Positions 1 through 11,900 of a stretch of DNA of 64,000 bases are shown here, piece by piece. Made by a program: the position numbers and the translations under genes. The notes beneath the pieces were generated by a model, which saw nothing but the letters and a program-made list of their open reading frames with translations, was not told the origin of the DNA and made no database searches. The stretch is from Multifurca ochricompacta. Its lineage: Eukaryota; Basidiomycota; Agaricomycetes; Russulales; Russulaceae. The stretch covers positions 27,443 to 91,442 of the forward strand of contig WTXG01000144.1 of NCBI GenBank assembly GCA_022496185.1, read 5' to 3'. Each line of letters opens with the position of its first letter. The stretch's first letter is position 1.

Positions 1-37
1 ATCACCACTTCCCGCTGCTGCCCCTGGTTCACAAGGG

Positions 38-1385
38 GTGGTCTGCTTCTACTGCCAAAAGCCTGGACATAAGTCCAATGCTTGCGCAAAGAAGAAGAAG
101 GACCTGGAGAATGCCAAAAAGGGCAAGGCAGGGAACAAGAAGAGGGCTGAGGCCCAACATGTACATACTATAGCCACTGTAGTTAATGGTAGTGGCAAAA
201 TAGAGGAGGTGCAAGAAGCACCTCGCATTGCCTTTATGCACAACCTATAATCTGGATATCAACTCAGATTATTGGATGCTTGATAGTGGAGCAACGTCTC
301 ATTTCAGTCCAAACCTTGAAGACTTTGATACATATAAAGTTGACAGTACCCATGAAGTATCACTAGGTGACAACTCCATAGTCAAAACAAGTGGAGTTGG
401 CACTGTGATCATCAGGACTGATCAAGGTTTTGACTTGGAATTGAGAATGTGCTACATATGCCGGAGGACATAAAATACTCTCCGCCAGTGCCCTAGTAGA
501 AAAAGGGGCAACTGTGTTCTTAGATAATAAGAAGGCAACAATTAAATATGGCGACAATATAATAGCGGAAGCATGGAAGTTTGGCAAACTGTATTGGGTA
601 CTAGGCAAACACGTCCTAAAAGTATCCATACATCTGCATCTGCCTCACTAGAAATCTGGCATCAAAGAATGGGCCATATGTCTAAAGAAGCCCTGAAGAG
701 ATATGCTCCTGAGGCGGTTAAAGGCCTCAAGATTAATAATAGCCAAGTGGAAGACAAGCCATGTTATGGCTGTGAAATGGGCAAGTCCCATTGTCTTCCA
801 TTTCCCCCATCTTCAAAGCGCGCATCAGCCCCCCTTGAGATCCTTCATAGTGATCTTGTAGGTCCCTTGCAGTGCAGTTCAATACAAGGGAATCTATACT
901 TTGCCACCTTCTTGGACACTTTAGCAGATACGCTCTAATCGTTCCAATGAATCCAAAGATCTGTTTACACCAGTTTTTAATAAACTGAAGACACTACTTG
1001 AAAACAAATTTAATCACAAAATCAAGTGTCTTCATACAGATCGTGGTGGCGAGTATGTGAACAAGGCGCTGAAGGCAACACTTGAAGATTTGGCATAGAG
1101 CATAAACTTACGATGCCGTACAGTCCACAACAGAATGGAAGGGCCGAGAGGTTCAATAGAACCATTATGGAAAAAGGCACTAGCATGCTGCATGATGCAG
1201 GCCTGTCCTCGGTTTTTGGGAGTGTGCTGTCGAGACAGCATGTCATATATATAACAGAACTCCCATTCGTTCTAATAAGTGGAAAACTCCGCTTGAGCTT
1301 CTGGTTGGGAACAAACCAGATGTCTCATACTTTAAGGTCTTTGGTTGCAAAGCCTATTACATGTTCCAGAGGGCAAGCGGCGTAA
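38..1385 (+). pseudogene. Copia-1 gag C-terminus, protease and integrase (frameshifted)
   Basis: Frame 38-250 has the knuckle CFYCQKPGHKSNAC (CX2CX4HX4C), which in Copia gag binds the RNA genome, followed by a lysine-rich stretch. Frame 228-473 has the protease active-site motif LDSGATSHF. Frame 573-938 has the integrase HHCC zinc site (WHQRMGH, then CYGC) and the first catalytic Asp region (LHSDLVGPL). Downstream are HTDRGGEY and PQQNGRAERFNR, with the second Asp and the Glu. The pieces lie in different frames, so no complete polyprotein can be made. Some breaks may be sequencing indels, because one-base deletions recur throughout the window, including in a host gene. Confidence 0.9.
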
Positions 1386-1929
1386 ATAGATCCCAAAGCC
1401 AGGGAAGCCGTCTTTGTGGGTATGAGCCCACTTCTAAGGGCTATACACTTTGGGATAGTGTACCCGGTCTCTCATCTCTTCACGAGATGTTACATTTGAT
1501 GAGAGTCCTTCCCATCCCCTCTGATAAGGACAACAGAGCAGAGAAATCCATAGAGCAACCTAGTCAAGGTGGCTCATTTACTTTACCTGGTGGCAATGTC
1601 CAGTCACCACCAGCAACAGCTACGCATGTTCCTGAGGCTCCTCAGCATGAGGAAGACCTGGAAGAGGAACAGGAGGACATCGTACCTCCTCAATTAGCAC
1701 CACAGCCTACCACACCCACATGTAATGAAGACACCACACACCCTCAGACTATATATCAGACCCCTCCATCTCAAATCATGGAACCATCCTCCCCTCCCAA
1801 AAGAACCAAAGCAATCAGAAAATCACAAAGGATTGCAGACAGAATTCCTCAACCTAATTTTCAGAGGACAAGTCCACGCTCTGAACGACGAGATAGGGCA
1901 ATCCAAGAAGATTTAGACTTGGATACTGC

Positions 1930-3503
1930 ATGTCCCAATCGAATCGTCGTCTGAATCCTCGCTTCTACAACGAGGATAATGCGGAGTTTGTGCAAGGTTC
2001 TTCCAGACTTGGTCAGATGGATCTGCTTAATGCTGCAGGATTGCCTTATAGGGATCCTCTTACATTTAAAGAAGCAATGGAGTCTGATAATGCCAGTGAT
2101 TGGCTTGAGGCATGTCAATATGAAATTGATGCCTTAGAAAAACTTAAAGTGTGGGCCTTGAAGACCTTCCTGAAGGTAGAAAGGCTGTAAAGTCCAAGTG
2201 GGTCTTTAAATTGAAAGCAGATGGACGCTTTCGTGCTAGGCTTGTAGCAAAAGGGTTCACCCAAATAGAGGGGGTGGACTTCGATGAAACTTTCTCCCCA
2301 GTCGCCAGATTTGAGTCTCTTAGACTATTATTAGTGTTGGCCGCGCTTGAGGATTGGGAAATCCATCAGATGGATGTCAAATCGGCATTCCTACATGGCG
2401 ATCTGGATGAGGAGATTTATATGGAGCAACCTGTTGGTTTCGTCGTTGCTGGACAAGAGTCCAAAGTTTGTAGGCTACAGAAGGCTCTGTATGGCCTCAA
2501 ACAAGCTTCCTGAGCATGGAACTTGCAATTCCATGCAGTTCTCAATGAACTGAGCTTTACTCGGACGTACTCTGATGCAGGAGTATATGTGTATCATCAC
2601 CAAGAGGGGGATGGTTCACTTTTCATCATTTTATATGTTGATGACATCACTATACTTGGGTCCTCCACTAAGAAGATTCAATGGCTGAAGGACTCTCTAT
2701 CTAGCCGATATGAGATGACCGATCTTGGCGAAATCCAGTCCTACCTTGGAGTTAATATCACCAGGGATCATCCTAACAAGACACTGAATATCAACCAGAC
2801 AGCCTATGTATCATCCATAGTTGAGAGGTTTGGAATGGGGGATTCCAACCCAGTATATACTCCTCTACCCTCTGGCGTGGATGTTCATTTGGTCAAGTTT
2901 GAAGACCAGGCATCTACCTCTGACATTAAGAGGTATCAGCAGTTAATGGGGTCTCTGCTTTGGGTGCAGATTGGAAGCAGACCTGACATTAGTTTTGCTG
3001 TTGCACGCCTTAGCCAATTTGCTTCCAACCCTTCCCAGCAGCACATGCAACTAGCAAAGTATGTCTTAGCCTATCTAAATGCTACAAAAGACTACAAGTT
3101 GCGCTATTCTGGAGGGAATGGTGAAGTTGGCCTTCATGGCTTTGCGGATTCCTCATGGGGAGATCAAGAGGACCGCCACTCCACCTCTGGCTATGTCTTT
3201 TTCCTTGCTAATGGAGCCATTAGTTGGTGCTCCAGGAAACAAAAGACAGTAGCACAGTCCACCACAGAAGCCGAGTATATGAGCCTTGCTGAGGCTTCAA
3301 ATCAGGCAGCGTGGTATAGGACATTTATGCAGGAATTGGGGTATGAAGTTACTTCACCCATACAACTGCATTGTGACAACAAGGGTGCAGTAGATCTTGC
3401 ATTAAACCCAGTCACAGGAAGGCGATCAAAGCACATACCAATAAAGTACCATGCCATTAGGGAGTATGTAGAATCACACCAGATTGACTTGATCATCTTT
3501 TGA
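1930..3503 (+). pseudogene. Copia-1 reverse transcriptase and RNase H (stop and deletion)
   Basis: The RT domain begins near [12 protein letters not shown] and has [11 protein letters not shown] and the catalytic YVDDITILG. RNase H has ADSSWGDQ, TTEAEYMSL and HCDNKGAVDLAL, which carry the acidic active-site residues. A TGA at about 2512 replaces the Arg codon (CGG) found at the same place in Copia-4. The end of RNase H has lost 56 bp relative to Copia-4, just after 3490, so the frame closes early at 3503. The enzyme would copy genomic RNA into cDNA in virus-like particles, but this copy is dead. Confidence 0.9.
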
Positions 3504-3792
3504 TCACATGGTAACTGGATTTGGACTAGTGCTGGAATGAAGGAGCTGGAATCTGGAGACTTTGTTCACCAGTTTCACTTTCCCACCATGCCACATGAGC
3601 ACGTTCTTGACCTCGAGAGTGACGCAAGAGGTGTGTAGACTTGCATAAGCGAATCTACAACTCGTACGCAAAGCTCACAAAGAGTTAGAGAAGTTGGATC
3701 TCTGGCTGGCGATATGTTAGTTCAATTGTGAACAGCAGTGTGCTCATTCAATTCATTTCAACCCAATGATTGATGCCTTCACCATGGAGGGA

Positions 3793-4304
3793 TGTTGACA
3801 CAGGACGTGTCTGGAGATGCTTCAGGCATCTAAGGTTCGCTTCAGCTGTAGATTAGATAGATTAGATTCCGGAGTATCGGACTTTTATGTTATCTTTATT
3901 ACATTTCTTTCTCACCTTACTCAGCTGATTAGTGATGGACTTAGTAATGCGCAGTAAGCATGTGATATCTCTTTGGCCAATGGCCTTTATCCCTCTCTGT
4001 TTATTGTCCGGCACTTGTGGACTTATTCCCAGTGTGCACAGACCATTTCCCCTGGCCCCCATGGGTATATAAGGGTGTCTGTTTCGTCTCTTTCACTTCA
4101 GAGTTCTTCTACCTCTGAAGTGTAAGTCTTTCCTTTACTGTACTATTCTTATACCTTTAACTAACCATCTTATGTAGACTATCTGTTTTCTAGGTCAGTA
4201 GTATAGTTAATATAGAGTTCTTCTACCTCTGAAGTACTATCTGTTTTCTAGCCTAACCCGCTACTAACCACAGTCAGTATAACCAGCAGCATGTTTGTTT
4301 GACA
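3793..4304 (+). repeat. Copia-1 3' LTR, 512 bp
   Basis: It starts TGTTGACAC and ends TTTGACA, and is preceded by a purine-rich polypurine tract (ATGGAGGGA). Length and sequence match the Copia-4 LTRs (512 bp). It contains a TATA box, a hairpin and two intron-like units, described separately. Confidence 0.93.
4063..4251 (+). promoter_or_regulatory. Copia LTR core promoter, hairpin and tandem intron-like units
   Basis: TATATAAG lies at about 4066. About 30 bp downstream is a perfect 9-bp inverted repeat, ACTTCAGAG (4095-4103) with CTCTGAAGT (4113-4121), followed at once by a consensus splice donor GTAAGT (4122). A CTAAC branch-like site is followed by TTTTCTAG ending at 4193, giving a 72-nt intron-like unit. 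Then GTCAGT starts a 58-nt unit that contains a second copy of the hairpin arm region and ends in another TTTTCTAG at 4251. The promoter is a firm call; the introns are inferred. Confidence 0.6.
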
Positions 4305-4345
4305 CTAGATGCCTGAAGCACCTCAAGACACATGCCGTGTCAACA
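4305..4345 (-). repeat. Truncated Copia LTR fragment, inverted
   Basis: This is the reverse complement of the first ~40 bp of the Copia LTR, ending TGTCAACA at 4345. It joins Copia-1 to Gypsy-1 sequence. It is best read as the remaining end of an older antisense LTR into which Copia-1 was inserted. Confidence 0.7.
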
Positions 4346-6150
4346 CTAGGATAATGCCCAAGTATTCAATGCTTGTCTGTTCAAAGGAGCACTTGGCTGG
4401 TTTCAAATAGAGGTCATGTTCCGTCAAGATGTCAAGTACTTCATGGACTTGAGTTCAATGGTGGTTAATGTCACTTCCTGTAGCCACCAAAATGTCATCC
4501 ATATACATGACTACCTCCTCTGTAAGGATAAGATCTTGGAAGATATGATTCATCATCAATTGAAAGGTTGCCAGTGAGTTCATTAAGCCAAAGAACTGTC
4601 AAACAATCATGCTGCTGGTTATACTGACTGCAGTTAGTTAGCGGTTTAGGCTAAAAGACAAGTTAAACTTCAGAGGAAGAAGAACTCTTTAATACTATAC
4701 TACTGACCTAAAAGACAAGTTAACTACACAGAGAATGTTAGTCAAAGGAAAAGTAGAAAGTAAAGTAAAGACGACTTACACTTCAGAGGAAGAAGAACTC
4801 TGAAGTGTAAAGGACAAAACAGACACCCTTATATACCCATGGGGGCCAGGAGAAATGGTCTGTGCACACTGGGAGTAAGTCCACAAGTGCCAGACAATAA
4901 ACAGAGAGGGATAATGGCCATTGGCCAAGGAGATATCACATGCTTACTGCGCATTACTAAGTCCATCACTAATCAGCTGAGTAAGGTGAGAAAGAAATGT
5001 AATAAAGATAACATAAAAAGTCCGATACTCCGGAATCAAATCTAATCTAATCTACAGCTGAAGCGAACCTTAGATGCCTGAAGCATCTCCAGACATGTCC
5101 TGTGTCAACAAGAACATGATGTTGGGTTTGAAGAGTCCTTGATTGGTCTTGAAGGCGGCCTTAGGCTGGTCACCCTCTCAAATACAGATGTTGTTATAAC
5201 CCCAACAGATGTCCATCTTTGAAAACAAGGCTTTATCGCACATTTTATTGATGATTTCTGAGATTAGGGGAAGTGGATAGTTGTTTTTCACCATTAACTT
5301 GTTAATCCATCTGTAGTCCTGTACCGGTCACAGTTTCCCATCTTTCTTTTTGATAAAGAAGAATGGTGAGGCATAAGGGGAGTTGGATGGTTGTATGTAC
5401 CCCTTAGCCAAATGTTCTTCCAGGAAGGTAGAAAGTGCCTCTTTCTCAGGCTGAGACAGCAGGTAGATTTTACAGTCAACTGCCTGTGGAGTGTCCAGTA
5501 TGAAGTCAATGGCATGATCCCATGGTCAAGAGGGAGGGAAACGTTGCAACTCCTCTTCTGAGAAGACCTTTCAGTGCTGATGATATTCTGTAGGGACTAT
5601 TTCTTCGAATGTCTTTTCTGGGTTCTTCTGTGCCTCTGCCTGTGCCAGCTCTGATGCCTTTGTAACATAACAGTATACCTGATCTACAGGTTCTACATCA
5701 CTCCAGGTGACAGCAGATCCCATGACAATGGCATGGGTGAGAGGGTGCCATGCAGCATAATCATACCCCAAAGATGTAATGAGGACTGGGTAGAAGTCTT
5801 TATCCATGGTTGCTTCTGCCCAGTTAATCTTTGGTTCGAATGCTGCTAGCCAGGGATATCCCAGAACCATGTCTTCATCCCCTAGATCTGTGATGAGGAA
5901 ACAAAGTTGTTTAGTTTGCTCCCCAACCTGTACTTCCAAGTCACAGCAATGTGTGATCTTCCCAGCCTTGTTTGCTGTCCTGTCTATATTCCAAATATTT
6001 TTCTCTTGGGGGAGTAATTGCATCCCCAGTCCTAACACTTTCTGGAGTCTTTGGCTGATAAAATTGTCTGTTGCTCCAGAGTCAATTAATATTCATCTGT
6101 TGGCCATCTTCTGTCTGGTTTCAAAGTGTACTGGTATTTTTAAAGACTTG
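4346..6150 (-). pseudogene. Gypsy-1 protease and partial reverse transcriptase
   Basis: Reading on the minus strand from about 6150: a protease region whose active-site part resembles the DSGATDNFIS of Gypsy-2 and -3, then the conserved stretch ending LGYPWLAAFEPKINW, then the linker to RT with the [12 protein letters not shown] and KKDGKL motifs. RT is cut by the solo LTR and ends at 4346. TGA codons replace Arg codons, for example in the KDGKLRP motif near 5328 and the RPWDH motif near 5525. Confidence 0.85.
4597..5110 (-). repeat. Solo Copia LTR in Gypsy-1 (TSD AGAAC)
   Basis: A 514-bp inverted copy of the Copia LTR runs from TGTCAAAC to TGTCAACA, flanked by AGAAC at 4592-4596 and 5111-5115. 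The perfect 5-bp duplication and the absence of internal sequence show a full insertion followed by LTR-LTR recombination. Confidence 0.95.
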
Positions 6151-6214
6151 AAACAACTAGTGTACACAGAAGTAACATGGAGTGCTCTTGCCCAGGCCAA
6201 TGGGGTCGAGCCAA

Positions 6215-7041
6215 TCAAAAATCCTTCTGGCCAAAGGCCTTCTCCACCAATATGGAGCATACCCCTTCATCCTCATTCATCATGCTATGCCAGAGGGCTT
6301 TGGCTTTCTGTTCTTTAGTTTTTGGGGTCAACAGCAGGTTTTCCTTGACAGGAGTGGGCAATGGGGCTGTGGATACTGTGGTAGAGGTGGTAGCCACTGT
6401 AGCTTCTGCTGCATGAACTGTTTTCTTCAGACAAAAGTGGGACATATGCCCTTGTGCTCGGCAGTGGAAGCAGCACCTTTCTTTCATAAGGGTTTTCTTT
6501 TCATCGTCAGTTAGTGCTGCATGAGCTCTGGTGCAGTCTGCTGATGTGTCCATAGCATTGGGATCTTGTGGTGCCACAGGCTTCACCCCAAAGGCCGCCT
6601 TCCACTGCTCTCAGGTTTTTCCCTTTTTGGTATCTATGCCAAAGCGCATCTGGAAATCCAGATAATCCTGCTGCTGTCTCCTAGCAGAATTTGTCCACTG
6701 GCTCCACAATTCAGGGTGATGGAATTGGATGATGTTTTTCACCAGGGGGTTAGGCAAGCCCTGGGAAAAGAGGTCAAGAGTGGCCTCTTCATTTACATCG
6801 TACCCTGCCTGCTTAGCCAGATTGCAAAACTTGGCTACATATCCATCCAAGTTGCCTCTCTCCATCTTCAGAGTTTTCAACTCTCTGGTGGCCTTCTGCT
6901 TGGCCTGCCCATCTGTAAAGGCATCTCTAAATCTTTGTGCCACTATATCCCACAGATCCTCATCTGTGGTCTGAGTTCCAGCTGTGGCTTGGTCATTCAA
7001 CCACTCAATTTGTTCCATGGTCCAATCATCAACTGCATCTC
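6215..7041 (-). pseudogene. Gypsy-1 gag, N-terminally truncated
   Basis: The gag domain (AVDDWTMEQIEWLNDQ, then DLFSQGLPNPLVKNIIQFHH) is followed by the zinc knuckle CFHCRAQGHMSHFC. The frame begins at the Gypsy-2 LTR border, so about 240 N-terminal residues seen in Gypsy-2 are missing. A TGA replaces CGA near 6613. The frame ends at a TGA after five T residues, the same position as the gag stop in Gypsy-2 and -3. Confidence 0.85.
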
Positions 7042-7624
7042 TGTTATGTCCAGTGCAGGACGTTCCACATGACTTGTGTGACAGCGTTCGCTCATGATCA
7101 GATAAGGAACCAATAAGGTCCCTTGGAGTTATACAGGAAGAGTCAGAGTCAAAGAGGCTGCACTCTAAGACAATGTTAAATGGGGAGTACCAGAAGTACT
7201 GAGATGATTGAGTCAAGGCCTTCAAAGGGATGTCCAGAAGACAAGCACCGATGTATTCAATAAGTTGAGTCTGAAGTCTACAATGTAGTTACAGCAGACT
7301 TATATACGTAATCTAGTGGGCGTCTATAGATAAAGATAACGGAGTCAGGTGGGCCCAAATATACGAAAGTGGATGGCATAAAGCCTGGCTTCTGATAGGG
7401 TACTAAGTAAGTGTCCGGTCATAAGATAAGGAGATAAGATGATAAGAAGGTAAACATGAACAAGCTTCAAGTCAACAGGTACAAACTGAGTCATGGGGAT
7501 GGAAGCAGAGCATGTGATGGGTCCCAGGACGGGGATGTGATCAAGAAATGTAATGTAGGTGGCAATAGAGGGTTCATGTTGGGGAGAGTAAAGAAAATGG
7601 GGTTGCTTGGCAAAGGTCATGACA
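7042..7624 (-). repeat. Gypsy-2 3' LTR, 583 bp
   Basis: It runs from TGTTATGTCC to GTCATGACA on the plus strand. Immediately inside lies the polypurine tract, read on the minus strand as AGAAGAGGGGGTGA (7625-7640). Confidence 0.92.
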
Positions 7625-7625
7625 T

Positions 7626-8918
7626 CACCCCCTCTTCTGGTTCTAGCAGACCCGGCTAGAAGCAAATTATGATCATCCAGAGTGTCGTTCTCTTTGTCTG
7701 AGTCTTGTGGACATCTATGGGTGTGGAGGAACCCGTAAGGGCCGCGCTGACCACAGGAGTGACAGAGGTCATGGATGGGGCAGTCCAACTCCCTATGCCC
7801 TGAATTGTGATGGAGACACTTGCTGCACCAACCTGATGGATTGATGATCGTTGGGGTAACGCCTACGCGGCGAAAGATGCAGAACTGGCTCCAGTGCAGG
7901 TTACTGCGACAGTGGCGGCACCACTTGCGGTTGAGGGGACAGTTCCAGCTGATATGGTACTTACTGTCGCACCACCAACATGTTTCTCCATGGGGATTTT
8001 CATGCATGCGTGGCATCTCGAACCGATTCGGCAGCAATGTCGGGGCAGCTCCCAATGATCACGGGGGGAGGGGTCATGCATAAGTGTCAGCATACCTTTC
8101 TGCAATAGTTTGGTATGCGTCCCCAATCTCTAATCTCTTCCTGATCTCCGTCAACTCTTGTTCGACTTGGAACATCCCACTGGTCAACCTCATCATCATC
8201 CTCGCATGCTCTTTGTACTGCTTGTTGAGTGTCGTTCGCAGCATCAGGTTCTTACGCAGTCTCATTACCTCGGCTTTGAGACGCGGAAGACGCATGTCGT
8301 TCATTACTTTGTCAATGGCGAATGCTTGGGAATCCTCAGCAGCCAAGTGAGCCAGCTGCTCGTCGCTCATCGTATGGTGGAGGCATCCAGTATACCTTTC
8401 CTCCAAATACACGGGTGCCCCATACACAGGGCCATTCTTCTTCATACAGCCGGCCACATCCATTCCTCCATTGGTATAGAAGATGTACTTAGCTATGGCC
8501 GTGGTTCCATCCGCCATAGTGATCTCGAGCGGAAAATACATCGACGAGTTCAGGTTGTTTGCAAAGAACGGGAATTCGGGGACTTTGTTGTCCAGCTCCA
8601 TACCCAATAGATCATTTGGGTGTGGTTCCTCACAGTGTTCGAAATCGTCATTGGGGTTGGGGGACTGGTTTTTGACTCATACTTCTGCAGCTTCGTAATC
8701 AATAGGGGAGGAGGGGTGTGTAGAGGGATGGGCAGAGGGGAAGTTCTCGACAACTACAACAGAGGTGAAGGCGTCGACGGCGGCATTGGCAGCGATGAAA
8801 GACATGATTGATTGTGTGGTAGTAGGATGTTGCTGAGGGAGCATGTACTGGGGAATTTCCTTGGGGTCTGCAGGTTGGTTCTTTTAACTGTCTCTGGGCG
8901 CTTCTGGATGTCGGTCAT
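7626..8918 (-). pseudogene. Gypsy-2 ORF3: coiled-coil, multi-zinc-knuckle accessory protein (broken)
   Basis: An extra reading frame lies between the pol stop (8884-8886) and the 3' LTR. Its ATG at 8918 overlaps the pol end by 35 nt in another frame. The middle part (8074-8607) has a conserved core with SSMYFPLEITMADG, then a charged helical, probably coiled-coil stretch ending AYQTIAERYADTYA. A TGA at 8074-8076 replaces the CGA of Gypsy-3, and the frame shifts just after. The C-terminal part (about 7711-7980) has knuckles CWWCDSKYHISWNC and CRHCRSNLHWSQFC (both CX2CX4HX4C), CSKCLHHNSGHRELDC, and a fourth Cys/His cluster starting CHSCGQRG. Nucleic-acid binding is inferred; I recognise no named family. 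Confidence 0.75.
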
Positions 8919-11900
8919 GGAACTCCGAGATAAGGACCGGGGCAAAGATATTCCTGGCTGGCTCCCACGAGTTGTCAGAGTCTGGGAATCCTTTCCACTT
9001 GACTAGGTAATGCAGTTTGTGCCCTCGGCCTTTTTGCTGGGAGTCTAAAATCCGCTCCACTTCCCATTCTGCTTCCCCATCGATCAATTCAGGGGGAGGT
9101 TTTGGGAAGTTTTCTCCATGTAGGGATGTTTCTCTATAAGGTGTCAGGAGCTTGGCATGGAAGACTGGATGAATTCTCCATGTGGATGGAAGCTTGAGTT
9201 CATATGACACGTCTGACAGCTTCCTTGTTATCTTGAATGGTCCGTGACGTTGGGGTGCTAATTTGGCCATTGGGTGTGACGTGTGAATGTTCTTCCCTTC
9301 CAGCCAAACAAGGTCATTGGTCTGATAAGGTGTGAATTTCGAAGGTCTTTCTGATAAGGCCTTTTGCACCTTGAGCAGGTTCTCATTGGCTGATTTCCTG
9401 ACCTCATTCCATTGGTCAATACGCTGCGCAGCTGATGGAACGTTCATTGGTTTATTGGTCCAGGTTGTTCGTGGTGTCCATCCCATGATAAGTGAGAATG
9501 GAGGGGTCTTGGTGGTCCCGTTGGGCCATGAGTTGTGTGTGAACTCTGCCATTGCCAACCAATCAGCCCAATCATCCTGTCGTCCGTTGCACCAAAACCA
9601 AAGGTATTGTTCTAGCCATTGGTTCGTTCTTTCTGATTGTCCATCAGTCTGTGGATGGTAGGTGGTCGAAATGTTTTGAGTAATGTCCAAGGTTTTACAG
9701 AGCGCCTTGGCAAATGTGGAGGTGAAACGTGGGTTGCGGTCAGAAATGATCTTCTCTGGGAGGCCGTAGTGTCTGTAGACATGATCCAGGTAAAGTTTGG
9801 CTACTCCCTCCGCTGTGATGGACTTGTTGCAGGGTATGAACAGTGCCGCCTTGGAACAGTCGTGGTCGGTGATGGTCAAGATGGAATCGAAACCTCTGGA
9901 GATGGGGAGTTTGATGATAAGTCCATCGCAATGGTCTGGAATGGTAGTGAGGCCATCAGTGTGATTGGGAACAGTGCTGGTGGGTGCAGGTGCATGTTTA
10001 CTTTATTGGCCTGACAGTCTGCGCAGCCCTTCACATATTCTTCTACATCTTTCTTCATGTTTGGCCACCAATAGTCTCGTTTGGCAAGGGCATATGTATT
10101 TGCGATGCCAGGGTGGCCAGCAGAGGGGAGGTCATGGTGAAAATGGATCACCCCCCTCTTAATGTTGTCGCCACTGGTGACAATGAGGCGATCCCCGTCT
10201 TTCCACCAGAGGCCTTCTATCTCTTTCAGATTATGCGCTTCTGCCCAGGACTGGCAGAGTTGTCGGTTCATATTTTGTGATACTTGTGCCCATAGATCCA
10301 TGTCATGGAGACTGACAACTGCTGTATGCATGAAAACCTCTTCGGGGAGTACGGTGATGTTTTCATTATCTTCTTCCCTCCCTGCTTATCTGTTCTTCGT
10401 GATAGAGCGTCCACACGGGCATTACGACTTCCAGCGATATGTTTCAACGTGAAGTTGTACTCCTCAAGTTCCAAGACTTTGTGGGCGACTCATTGACTAA
10501 TCTTATGGGGTTCCTTCCAATATAACAGGTTGGAGTGGTCGGTGTGGATGATGGTTTTATGAGGGGTTCCTGCTAGATATGGTCTCCAATGTCGTAGGGC
10601 TTTTACAATGGCAAGGAGCTCGCGATCCCAGATGTCATAATTTCGTTCGGCTGGTGAGAATGTTTCGGAGAAAAAGGCCACTGGGTGGAGCACTCCCGCC
10701 GTGTCCCTCTGATTCAGTACTGCTCCATTGGCAAAGTGGGAGGCGTCAACCTCAAGTTCAAAGGGCTTTGCCAAATTCGGCTGTAGGAGGACTGGTTCTG
10801 AGCCAACAATATCTCAGATACGTTCAAATGCTTGTTGTTGCTCTTTTCCCCAGTGCCAAGGTATGTCCTTCTTTAACAGCCCATTGAGTGGTTGTGCAAT
10901 CCCAGAGAATCCTCATACAAAACGTTGGTAGAAGTTGCAGAATCCTATAAAGGATCTCACTTCTTTGACACATGTAGGCGTGGGCCATTCTCGGATTCCC
11001 TGCACCTTTACCAGATCCATTCGTACGTGGCTGCCCTCCAAGATAACCCCCAAGTACTTGACACTCCGTTGTTCAAACAAGCATTTTGACGGTTTGAGAT
11101 ACAGGTCGTGCTCCTGAAGGATATCCAACACCTGGTGGACTCGCTTTTGGTGATGTAGGAGATTGTCAGTAGTTGCCACTAATATGTCATCCATGTACAC
11201 CACTACTTCACCAGTAAGGATAAGGTTGTGGAAGATGTGATTCATCATTGATTGGAAGGTAGCTGGCAAGTTGGTAAGACCAAAGAACATGATGTTCGGC
11301 TCAAACAGGCCTTGATTGGTCTTAAAGGCTGCCTTGCACTGATCTCCCTCCTTGATCCGGACGTTGTTATACCCCCATCGGACATCCATCTTTGAGAAGA
11401 GTGACTTGTCCTGCATAGTGTCGATGAGTTCTGAAATAAGAGGCAGTGGATAGGCATTCTTTACTGTGTAGGCATTTATGCGACGGTAATCTTGTACGGG
11501 TCAGAGCTTGCCATCCTTCTTTTTAATGAAGAAGAAGGGGGAGGCGTACTGTGACTTGGATGGATGGATGTACCCTTTCGCCAGCTGCTCCTTGAGAAAC
11601 ATTGTCAATGCTTCTTGTTCTTGTTGGGACAGGGGATAGATTTTACAATCTATTGCCATTGGTGTTTCTGGCACAAAATCGATAGCATGGTCCCAGGGGC
11701 GCACTGGTGGGAAGCGCTGCAATTCTTCTTCCGAGAATACCTTCCAATGTCGGTGATAGGTGACAGGCACTACTTCTTCAAAGGTCTTCTCAGTTTGCCC
11801 TTGTACCACTTTCTGGGCCAGTTCCAATGCTTTTGTGACATAGCAGCAGCCGGGGTCCTCCTCTCTCAGCTCAGTGGTACCATTTATTGCTGTATGCCAG

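Larger units (their letters stand above)
1..4304 (+). mobile_element. Copia-1: Ty1/Copia retrotransposon, 5' end cut by window
   Basis: The order CCHC knuckle, aspartic protease, integrase, reverse transcriptase, RNase H, 3' LTR is that of Ty1/Copia. The 5' LTR and most of gag lie outside the window. The sequence is nearly identical to Copia-4 (15758-29723), so the family was active recently. The reading frame is broken several times, so this copy is not autonomous. It is followed by a short inverted piece of the same LTR, suggesting insertion into an older, oppositely oriented LTR. Confidence 0.95.
4346..7041 (-). mobile_element. Gypsy-1: truncated Ty3/Gypsy element
   Basis: Part of reverse transcriptase, the protease and the C-terminal two thirds of gag are present on the minus strand. 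RNase H, integrase, the gag N-terminus and both LTRs are missing. A solo Copia LTR interrupts it (4597-5110, TSD AGAAC). It stops abruptly at 7041, where the Gypsy-2 LTR begins. Stops created from CGA codons indicate an older copy than Gypsy-3. Confidence 0.9.

Noticed and set aside
7345..7624. Continuation of the Gypsy-2 ORF3 frame through the LTR to 7345
   Set aside because: The extension lies in LTR sequence and arises from a small deletion; in Gypsy-3 the frame stops before the polypurine tract.
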